DNA of 10,045 bases from Acidobacteriota bacterium. Its GTDB lineage: Bacteria > Acidobacteriota > Terriglobia > Terriglobales > Acidobacteriaceae. The notes under the pieces are model-generated. The model searched no databases. It saw only the letters and a list, made by a program, of their open reading frames with translations, and was not told the origin of the DNA. Location: NCBI GenBank assembly GCA_019510535.1, contig JAEKKE010000342.1:1-10045 (forward strand), read 5' to 3'. Position 1 is the stretch's first letter. The number at the start of each line of letters is the position of its first letter. Of this stretch, positions 4,961 through 10,045 are shown piece after piece. Made by a program: the position numbers and the translations under genes.

Positions 4961-7198
4961 ATGGCTCTCGACAACTTCCGTCCCTTTGTTCCTGCAAACG
5001 AAACCCGTCCTGAACTCACTCTGCGCGCCCTGTTGATCGGCGCGCTTTTTGGTGTGCTCTTCGGCGCGGTCACAGTCTATGTCGGCTTAAAAGCAGGACT
5101 CACGGTGGCGGCTTCGATCCCCATCTCGGTACTTTCGATCTCGATTCTGCGCGCGTTCGGACGGTCGTCGATCCTCGAGAACAATATTGTGCAGGCGACG
5201 GGAAACGCAGGTCAGTCGATCGCTTCGGGCGTGATCTTTACGTTGCCGGCACTGATCTTTCTTGGCTTCGACCTTGAAGCGGCGCGCATCTTTGCCTTGG
5301 CGCTCTTCGGCGGATGGATCGGCGTGCTGTTCATGATTCCGCTGCGGCGGCAGTTGATCGTGGAGGAGCACGGCACACTGACTTATCCCGAAGGAACGGC
5401 GTGCGCCGATGTGCTGATCGCAGGAGAGAAGGGTGGAAGTTTCGCTTCACGAATCTTCCTTGGCCTGGGCCTCGGCGGTGTTTACACGCTCTTCCAGAAT
5501 GAGAATCTCTTCGGTCTGTTTCCAGGCACACCGAACTATCAACCCGACTATGGGGCGCAGCACTTGCTGCGCGGATCGGCAATTCGCGCCGATGTGACGC
5601 CGGAGTATCTCGGCGTCGGCTACATCATTGGAATCCGTGTAGCAGCCATCATGCTGGCCGGCGGCGTCTTTTCGTGGCTGGTGCTGATGCCGGCGATTGT
5701 CTTCTTCGGCGGACATCTGCAAGGGCCGCTCTATCCCGGCACCGTGCCGATCATGCAGATGTCGCCTTCGGATCTGTGGCGAACCTATGTTCGTCCGATG
5801 GGCGCCGGAGCGGTAGCCTGCAGCGGCCTGATCACCCTGCTTCGAACAGCGCCGACGATTGTCAACGCATTGACCGCAGGTTTCCGGAAGAAGGGAGGCA
5901 CGAGCGCGATTTCGGCCGAGGAGAAGGCGAGCCGCGTCGAACACGATATTCCGATGAAGTGGGTGGGGCTTGGATCGGTGGGGCTGGTGGTGCTGATGGT
6001 GCTGTTCCTCCAGTTCAAGCCGGTGCCGGGGGCGCAGGTGGGGCTGCTAGCGAATATCGCGGCGGCGATCCTGGTCGTGATCTTCGGATTTCTTTTCGTA
6101 ACGGTGAGTTCGCGCATCGTGGGTATCGTCGGCTCGTCGGCGAGTCCTGTGAGCGGCATGACCATTGCAACGCTGATGGCAACGGCGGCGATCTTCCTGG
6201 TGAAGGGATGGACGGCGCCTGCCTTCGGAGCGCTGGCGATTACGGTTGGCGGCATTGTCTGTATTGCGGCGTCGAATGCGGGCGATACCTCGCAGGACCT
6301 GAAGACCGGCTTCCTGATCGGAGCGACTCCGTGGAAGCAGCAGGTGGCAATCATGGTCGGTGTGATCGTCTCAGTCTTCTCCATTGGAGCCACGCTGAAT
6401 GCGATGAACACTGGTCTGGAAACCTTTCAGAAGATGCCAACGCCGCGCGTGCTGGATCTTGGTGCACTGCCGCAGGGAGTTTCCAGCAACGGCAACTTCA
6501 CCCGCACGCATATCGAGGTGATGAGTCACGATGCCGCGGGGCATCAATCAAAGCAGCCGCTGGAAGGAATGCGGAGCTACATTCTGCTGAATGCCATCGG
6601 ATCGTCGGTGCTGGAAGATGGCAAGTATCTCTATAACCCCGCGACAGGGCAGGCAGAGATCCAGTGGGTACAGGGCATCGGCAGCGAGAAGGCCGCGGCT
6701 CCACAGGGACGCCTGATGGCGACGGTCATTAACGGCATCCTGTCGCGAAAGCTGGCCTGGGGACTGGTCATGCTTGGCGTGGCGCTGGTGATCGTGGTGG
6801 AGCTGCTCGGTGTTCGCTCCTTGACCTTTGCCGTGGGTGCGTATCTGTCAATTGGAACGACGCTGGCGATCTTTGTCGGAGGCGTGGTGCGTTGGATGGT
6901 GGAACGTGCGCTGGAGAAGCACCGCGCAGCCAATCCGATTCCTGGAGATGAGCTGGCATCCGAAGAGATCTCATCGGGGTCTCTGTATGCGTCAGGATTG
7001 ATTGCCGCCGGTGGTATCGTCGGTCTGCTGGGTGTGTGCGTCAAACTATACGAGAACCTGAAGGAGACGACGATCTGGCGTTTCCCGGAGTCGAATCCAC
7101 TTCACAACGACTGGATTTCGGTGATTGGATTCGCACTTCTGGCCTTCTCTCTCTACTACTTCGCCCGAAAACCGCTGGAACAGAAAAAGGAGCAGTAA
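4961..7198 (+). CDS. OPT family oligopeptide transporter
   Basis: Full-length (745-residue) inner-membrane transporter of the OPT superfamily, bacterial branch. These are proton-coupled symporters for oligopeptides or, in the YSL-like branch, metal chelates. The substrate cannot be read from the sequence. Conserved signatures are YVGLKAGLTVAASIPISVL (40-58), SILENNIVQATGNAGQSIASG (70-90), TLPALIFLGF and the LTYPEGTACADVL motif (140-152). Hydrophobic segments are spread over the whole length, for example residues 24-46, 50-65, 90-120, about 215-250, about 325-375 and about 620-660, ending with a short basic tail (RKPLEQKKEQ). The ATG is preceded by AAGGA 10 nt upstream. The DUF2059 gene starts 4 nt after its stop, indicating an operon. 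Codon use is like that of its neighbours, with no sign of recent transfer. Confidence 0.95.
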   Translation: MALDNFRPFVPANETRPELTLRALLIGALFGVLFGAVTVYVGLKAGLTVAASIPISVLSISILRAFGRSSILENNIVQATGNAGQSIASGVIFTLPALIFLGFDLEAARIFALALFGGWIGVLFMIPLRRQLIVEEHGTLTYPEGTACADVLIAGEKGGSFASRIFLGLGLGGVYTLFQNENLFGLFPGTPNYQPDYGAQHLLRGSAIRADVTPEYLGVGYIIGIRVAAIMLAGGVFSWLVLMPAIVFFGGHLQGPLYPGTVPIMQMSPSDLWRTYVRPMGAGAVACSGLITLLRTAPTIVNALTAGFRKKGGTSAISAEEKASRVEHDIPMKWVGLGSVGLVVLMVLFLQFKPVPGAQVGLLANIAAAILVVIFGFLFVTVSSRIVGIVGSSASPVSGMTIATLMATAAIFLVKGWTAPAFGALAITVGGIVCIAASNAGDTSQDLKTGFLIGATPWKQQVAIMVGVIVSVFSIGATLNAMNTGLETFQKMPTPRVLDLGALPQGVSSNGNFTRTHIEVMSHDAAGHQSKQPLEGMRSYILLNAIGSSVLEDGKYLYNPATGQAEIQWVQGIGSEKAAAPQGRLMATVINGILSRKLAWGLVMLGVALVIVVELLGVRSLTFAVGAYLSIGTTLAIFVGGVVRWMVERALEKHRAANPIPGDELASEEISSGSLYASGLIAAGGIVGLLGVCVKLYENLKETTIWRFPESNPLHNDWISVIGFALLAFSLYYFARKPLEQKKEQ

Positions 7199-7202
7199 AC
7201 CC

Positions 7203-7742
7203 ATGACGCGACACATGACGCGAAGGATTCTCATAGTAGCTACAACCATGCTGCTCGCGCTCCCCCTTTCCGCGAGAGCCGACGAGGCCAGCAAGCGGGC
7301 CAAGATCGAACAGATGCTGACCGTGCTGAAGATGGAAGACAACTTCAATCTCCTGATGAAGCAGGTCGAACAGCAGGGCCGGCAGATGGGGATGTCGATG
7401 ACTAACCCGTCGCAGTTAACTGATGCCGACAAGAAGATTCTGGACAATTTCATGACCAAGCTGATGGCCGCAATGCAGGAGACGATGGGCTGGCAAAAGC
7501 TGAAGTCAGAGTTCATTGATCTTTATGCCAAGGCCTACACCGAGGAGGAGGTCGACGGCATTCTGACCTTCTATAAATCTCCCGTGGGTCAATCCATGCT
7601 CGCCAAAACGCCGCAGTTGGTGCAGCAGTCGATGGCGATCAGCCAGACGCACATGAAAGAGATTCAGCCCAAGCTGGAGCAGCTCACGGAAGATTTGAAG
7701 AAGGATCTGGATGCCGCGCACGCGGCGAAGCCGAAGCCCTAA
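7203..7742 (+). CDS. Exported DUF2059 domain protein
   Basis: Small periplasmic protein of 179 residues. A classical signal peptide (MTRRILIVATTMLLALPLSARA from the second Met, cleavage after ARA at about residue 26) precedes a helical, Met- and Gln-rich region. The DUF2059 core follows: FIDLYAKAYTEEEVDGILTFY (104-124), then KSPVGQSMLAKTPQLVQQSM. It ends with a K/E-rich amphipathic helix and the tail AAHAAKPKP. The function of DUF2059 is unknown. The ATG at 7203 was chosen because AAGGAG lies 10 nt upstream, overlapping the end of the OPT gene; a second ATG at 7215 is also possible. The 4-nt gap to the transporter gene argues for co-transcription. A strong terminator follows 40 nt after the stop. 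Whether the protein serves the transporter is a guess from position only. Confidence 0.88.
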   Translation: MTRHMTRRILIVATTMLLALPLSARADEASKRAKIEQMLTVLKMEDNFNLLMKQVEQQGRQMGMSMTNPSQLTDADKKILDNFMTKLMAAMQETMGWQKLKSEFIDLYAKAYTEEEVDGILTFYKSPVGQSMLAKTPQLVQQSMAISQTHMKEIQPKLEQLTEDLKKDLDAAHAAKPKP

Positions 7743-7748
7743 AGGGCA

Positions 7749-7776
7749 GTTGCTGGTTGCTAGTTCCTGGTTGCTG
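7749..7776. repeat. Four tandem heptamers, consensus GTTGCTG
   Basis: The units GTTGCTG, GTTGCTA, GTTCCTG and GTTGCTG stand head to tail with at most one mismatch each. The array starts 6 nt after the DUF2059 stop and ends 5 nt before the terminator stem. It is noncoding and resembles short tandemly repeated heptamer families found between genes in some bacteria. Confidence 0.7.
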
Positions 7777-7781
7777 GATGA

Positions 7782-7812
7782 GGGCCTCGCTTGAGCGAGG
7801 CCCGTGTTTTTT
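7782..7812 (+). terminator. Rho-independent terminator of the OPT-DUF2059 operon
   Basis: GGGCCTCGC (7782-7790) and GCGAGGCCC (7795-7803) form a perfect 9-bp GC-rich stem with a TTGA tetraloop, followed by GTG and six Ts. This is a textbook intrinsic terminator on the plus strand, 40 nt after the DUF2059 stop. Confidence 0.93.
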
Positions 7813-7975
7813 GCGGACGACGTCTACCGCAGCTTGTAGCGGCTTATGGGAAGCGGGTGGTCGGACCTTCCATCGAAGGATCGCACGCGCTCAGAAATTT
7901 CTTCGCAAGGCTGGCCTTCACACTCTTGGAACGCACCGGCTAAGTCGTTGACTTTACGTTGACGTGAAGCGACTC

Positions 7976-8026
7976 AGATTATTTTCGAGAAATTAGTTGA
8001 CAATCATGGTCGATATATCTCATAGT
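7976..8026 (+). promoter_or_regulatory. Strong-looking promoter of the TonB-C-like gene pair
   Basis: A consensus -35, TTGACA (7997-8002), is preceded by an A/T-rich stretch (7976-7996) suited to an UP element. It is followed after 18 nt by CATAGT (8021-8026), a 4/6 match to the -10 hexamer. Transcription would start near 8033, leaving a leader of about 32 nt. The spacing is one base longer than optimal. Confidence 0.6.
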
Positions 8027-8031
8027 GGTTT

Positions 8032-8059
8032 TGGCAACTAACAACCTTTTGCCAGGAGA
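8032..8059 (+). promoter_or_regulatory. Leader inverted repeat next to the ribosome binding site
   Basis: TGGCAA (8032-8037) and TTGCCA (8049-8054) are perfect inverted arms with an 11-nt loop. The second arm runs into the Shine-Dalgarno AGGAGA (8054-8059), which is 5 nt before the ATG at 8065. A hairpin here would sit at the very 5' end of the mRNA and could protect it or modulate ribosome access. Confidence 0.35.
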
Positions 8060-8064
8060 TAGCC

Positions 8065-8469
8065 ATGAAGAAGTTTCTCGCAGCCAGCATCGCCCTCGTA
8101 TCCGTAGCCGCCAACGCTCAGTTGATGCCGATCACGGACGGCTTTCTGGCCCGTGCTATCGCTCCTGCCGCAATTGCCAGTGCGACGGGCGTGGCCAAGC
8201 CGGTCAACGCCGCTATCGCCCTGGTTCCTCCGGTTCGTCAGAGCCAGCTTGATGCTTCCACGATCGCAGCAGGCGCTGCCGGTCTGGTGACGGCGCACTT
8301 CACGGTCGACACCAACGGTGTTCCGCAGGACATCATGCTGGACCGCTCGATCAGCCCCTCGGTCGATACCCGCATCATCAAGGCCGTCTCTGCTCTGCGC
8401 TACACGCCGGGCTCGCTGCACGGCGAAAAGATTGCTTACCCCGTTGCTCTCTCGCTGAACCTCAAGTAA
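8065..8469 (+). CDS. Small exported TonB C-terminal-like protein, copy 1
   Basis: This 134-residue protein consists of a signal peptide (KK n-region, AASIALVSVAANA, cleavage about residue 18), an Ala/Pro-rich linker (19-72) and a domain at about 73-134 resembling the TonB C-terminal fold. That domain has LVTAHFTVDTNGVPQDI (74-90), RSISPSVDTRIIKAVSALRY (94-113) and TPGSLHGEKIAYPVALSLNL (114-133). These match the TonB_C pattern of V-x-F-x-V-x-x-x-G-x-P, S-x-S..D, A-V-x-x-x-R-[YWF]-x-P-x-x-x-x-G. Unlike true TonB it has no retained transmembrane anchor, no long Pro-Lys spacer and no Y-P-x-x-A motif, so it is probably a free periplasmic or secreted protein and not an energy transducer. Strong Shine-Dalgarno, a good promoter and C-ending codon choice suggest high expression. 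It is homologous to the next gene. Exact role unknown. Confidence 0.85.
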   Translation: MKKFLAASIALVSVAANAQLMPITDGFLARAIAPAAIASATGVAKPVNAAIALVPPVRQSQLDASTIAAGAAGLVTAHFTVDTNGVPQDIMLDRSISPSVDTRIIKAVSALRYTPGSLHGEKIAYPVALSLNLK

Positions 8470-8511
8470 CGCGAGTTTCTGCCACCCACTCTCTGAACTC
8501 ATAACCCTGTC

Positions 8512-8518
8512 AAAGGAG
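8512..8518 (+). promoter_or_regulatory. Strong ribosome binding site of copy 2
   Basis: AAAGGAG is a near-full anti-SD match, 6 nt before the ATG at 8525. It fixes the start and points to efficient independent initiation of the second gene. Confidence 0.7.
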
Positions 8519-8524
8519 ACAAAG

Positions 8525-8911
8525 ATGCGCAAACTGATCGCAGCAAGCCTGTTCGTTCTTCCCACCCTGATGCACGCCCAGCAGAGCCCGGTTCGTGCCG
8601 AGGCGCCGAAGATGATGGCCGCTGCCGCGGCTGTGGCTCCGAAGGTCTCGACCTTCACCGGAATCATCGCCCCCAAGCGCATCACTGACATCGACCGTGC
8701 GGTCTTTGTCGGCCTGACCTCCTCCCAGCCTGTGGTTGCTAAGTTCAACGTCGACGCTCAGGGCGTCCCGCAGAACATCGTTGTTGAAGGCGCAAACGAG
8801 GCCGCTGCGGCGAAGATCTCCGACGCTGTCTCCAAGCTGCGCTACCAGGCCGGCAAGCTGAACGGCCAGAGCTATGAGTTCCCGATGGTTCTGAAGTTCG
8901 ACCTCCGCTAA
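8525..8911 (+). CDS. Small exported TonB C-terminal-like protein, copy 2
   Basis: This 128-residue protein is paralogous to the preceding gene. The signal peptide (MRKLIAASLFVLPTLMHA, cleavage about residue 18, then QQ) is followed by an Ala/Pro/Lys-rich linker and the TonB_C-like domain. The domain has VVAKFNVDAQGVPQNIVVEG (70-89), KISDAVSKLRY (97-107) and KLNGQSYEFPMVLKFDLR (111-128). Both copies share V-x-A-x-F-x-V-D-x-x-G-V-P-Q-x-I, A-V-x-x-L-R-Y and the G-x-L-x-G-[EQ] turn. Much of the rest differs, so the duplication is old. A perfect AAAGGAG lies 6 nt before the ATG. The gap of 55 nt to copy 1 contains no promoter or terminator that I can see, so they are probably one transcript with independent ribosome loading. 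Function unknown. Confidence 0.85.
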   Translation: MRKLIAASLFVLPTLMHAQQSPVRAEAPKMMAAAAAVAPKVSTFTGIIAPKRITDIDRAVFVGLTSSQPVVAKFNVDAQGVPQNIVVEGANEAAAAKISDAVSKLRYQAGKLNGQSYEFPMVLKFDLR

Positions 8912-8926
8912 ATCGGAGCCCTTCCC

Positions 8927-10045
8927 CTACGAGGCTGCCCATTGGGCAGCCTCATTTGCTTGGCGCACCAAATCTGGCAGGCCGACGCCGTGATACGCGT
9001 TTCCCAGCAGCCGTAATCCGCTCAGCGAGGCGACCTGCTCTTCCAGAGCAGTGACGCGTTCGCGATGCCCGACCTCATACTGCGGAAGCGATGCGGGCCA
9101 GCGCCGAACCAGGCTGATGGCCGGCTCCGGCAGCGAATGGCCGAGAATATTGGTGAGCTCATTCATCCCCAGACGGACGAGGACAGAGTCGGGCAGATCC
9201 GTCAGGTCTTCGTCGGCAAAGAAGGCGCGCAACACACGGCCGCTTTCCGGAGCACGATAAGCAAACTTCTGATCGACAAAGGTGGCTGCAAGCAAGCGGC
9301 TCTCGCTGGAACCTTCCGGCACCAGGAAGCCGAAGCCTGGAGGCAACGGAAAGCCTTCGCGGAAGGCGAGTGCGATTATGATCGCCGAACTGGCGTCGCG
9401 AGGGAGAAGCTCCGCGGCGCCGGGCAATAGCGGTGTCAGCAGAGCCGAGGTCTGCTGCGGCGGAGTCGCAAGCAACACGGTGTCAAAAAATCCCTGACCC
9501 CGCATCGTCTGAACCTTCCACTCCTTCTCCGTGCGTGTCAGAGCTGTCACTGCTTCTTGTAAGCGGAGAGAGGCCCGCGGCAGAGTGGCCGCCATGCTTT
9601 CAATGAGCCCGCCAAGTCCGCTGCGCAGCGACGCGAAGAGCGACGCGCCTGTGCGTTGGCGCGATGCCAACCCGGTGATCAAAGAACCATACTCCCGTTC
9701 GAGCGCAATGAAGGGAGCCATGACGGCGTGGACCGAGAGTTTGTGAATGCTGCCTCCGAAGACACCGGAGAGCAGAGGCGCGGCAAGCTTTTCGGCAACC
9801 TCCTGGCCGAAGTGACGCTCGACGAAAGAAGCAACAGATTCGTCATCGCCGGCATGGGCCGCAGCGTAGTCCTTCAGTTCCCTGGCTCGTGATGGTTCCT
9901 GCAGGTAAGCGCGTTTCGCTTCTTCAGAGAAGAGCGTGGAGGCCAGCAACGAGTCCATGCCCGCCTGCCCCTGTGGCACCATCATGCGCATATGCTCGGG
10001 CATAGGAATGAGTGTTCCCTGCTGCAAGACATAGGTGCGCCGGTT
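8927..10045 (-). CDS. hemY: Oxygen-dependent protoporphyrinogen/coproporphyrinogen oxidase, C-terminal part
   Basis: FAD enzyme of haem synthesis that oxidises the porphyrinogen ring to protoporphyrin IX or, in other lineages, coproporphyrin III. The frame is open to the window edge, so about 372 C-terminal residues of an expected 460-480 are visible. The N-terminal G-x-G-x-x-G dinucleotide-binding motif lies outside. Matching segments are the early RTYVLQQGTLIPMPEHMRMM block, the SVASFVERHFGQEVAEKLAAPLLSGVFGG region typical of PPO, LASRQRTGASLFASLRSGLGGLIESMAATL, the FFDTVLLATPPQQ strand, and the C-terminal FAD-contact motif LRLLGNAYHGVGLPDLVRQ. The first Met in the visible frame (10027) is internal, not the start. 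The family is variously named HemY, HemG (Myxococcus style) or CgoX. I cannot tell the proto- from the copro-form. No neighbouring haem genes are in the window. Confidence 0.92.
   Translation of the reverse strand, partial: NRRTYVLQQGTLIPMPEHMRMMVPQGQAGMDSLLASTLFSEEAKRAYLQEPSRARELKDYAAAHAGDDESVASFVERHFGQEVAEKLAAPLLSGVFGGSIHKLSVHAVMAPFIALEREYGSLITGLASRQRTGASLFASLRSGLGGLIESMAATLPRASLRLQEAVTALTRTEKEWKVQTMRGQGFFDTVLLATPPQQTSALLTPLLPGAAELLPRDASSAIIIALAFREGFPLPPGFGFLVPEGSSESRLLAATFVDQKFAYRAPESGRVLRAFFADEDLTDLPDSVLVRLGMNELTNILGHSLPEPAISLVRRWPASLPQYEVGHRERVTALEEQVASLSGLRLLGNAYHGVGLPDLVRQANEAAQWAAS
8931..8953. terminator. Strong stem-loop between convergent genes, inside the hemY 3' end
   Basis: GAGGCTGCCC (8931-8940) and GGGCAGCCTC (8944-8953) form a perfect 10-bp stem with a 3-nt loop, 20 nt after the stop of the TonB-C-like copy 2. 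On the plus strand it is followed by ATTTGCTT, a poor T-tract. On the minus strand no T-run follows. It overlaps the last codons of the convergent hemY gene (EAAQWAAS). It is likely a transcription end or RNA-stabilising hairpin, but weak as a classical intrinsic terminator. Confidence 0.5.

Larger units (their letters stand above)
7743..8064. other. Intergenic region between the OPT operon and the TonB-C-like pair
   Basis: This 322-bp stretch holds, in order, a heptamer array (7749-7776), a rho-independent terminator (7782-7812), about 130 bp in which I see nothing recognisable, an imperfect inverted repeat (AGTCG at 7943-7947 and CGACT at 7970-7974 with a partly paired inside), an A/T-rich stretch (7976-7996) and the promoter and leader of the next gene. 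A short open frame at 7757-7951 crosses the terminator and has no ribosome site, so I do not call it. Confidence 0.6.

Noticed and set aside
5674..6636. Long plus-strand open frame (320 codons) inside the OPT gene
   Set aside because: Its composition is dominated by G, R and D from the shifted frame of a hydrophobic protein. The OPT motifs are all in the other frame.
7125..7202. Earlier start for the DUF2059 gene inside the OPT gene
   Set aside because: It would add 26 polar residues before a clean signal peptide and has no ribosome site. AAGGAG before 7203 supports the later ATG.
7757..7951. 64-codon plus-strand open frame after the DUF2059 gene
   Set aside because: It runs through the rho-independent terminator stem and the heptamer array, has no ribosome site, and has a Trp/Arg/Cys-rich random composition.
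1..10045. CRISPR array, insertion sequence, prophage or defence system
   Set aside because: No repeat-spacer pattern, transposase motif, terminal inverted repeat or integrase was seen. The HNH gene is of a common chromosomal type and lacks a restriction or toxin partner.

Overview
The window looks like a chromosomal segment of a Gram-negative soil bacterium, most probably an acidobacterium of the Terriglobus/Granulicella/Edaphobacter type. That placement is an inference from moderately high GC, the gene complement (stand-alone secreted TonB-C-like proteins, a DUF72 protein next to a YheT-type hydrolase, an HNH protein next to comF) and E. coli-like promoter and Shine-Dalgarno signals. It is not a database result. 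No phage, transposase, CRISPR array or other mobile element is visible.

Left part, all on the minus strand (read right to left). tRNA-His (2995-3071, encoded CCA, own extended -10 promoter) is followed at once by a lipoprotein of the SGNH/GDSL esterase type (1768-2880). Then comes a tightly overlapping set: a DUF72 protein (898-1644), an alpha/beta hydrolase of the YheT family (62-901) and the first 24 codons of another gene running off the left edge (1-72). The hydrolase is the oddest gene here. A perfect 22-bp tandem duplication throws it into another frame, and an internal deletion that removes the region where the catalytic-serine motif should lie brings it back. The frame stays open, but the protein is very probably inactive.

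Upstream of tRNA-His, also on the minus strand, lies a two-gene unit: comF (3770-4687), then an HNH nuclease-like gene (3131-3748). The 273-bp region 4688-4960 is divergent and carries candidate promoters for comF and for the plus-strand OPT transporter.

Middle part, plus strand. A full-length OPT-family peptide/metal-chelate transporter (4961-7198) is followed after 4 nt by a small exported DUF2059 protein (7203-7742), as an operon. It is closed by a heptamer repeat array and a textbook rho-independent terminator. After a 250-bp spacer a strong-looking promoter drives two tandem, homologous, very small exported proteins that each consist of a signal peptide, a short linker and a TonB-C-terminal-like domain (8065-8469 and 8525-8911).

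Right edge, minus strand. This is the C-terminal three quarters of an oxygen-dependent protoporphyrinogen/coproporphyrinogen oxidase (HemY/HemG family, 8927 to beyond 10045), convergent with the TonB-C-like pair. A strong stem-loop lies inside the last codons of this gene. Most of the window is ordinary housekeeping content. The points that deserve a second look are the rearranged hydrolase, the paired mini TonB-C proteins, and the rare CTG start proposed for the lipoprotein.
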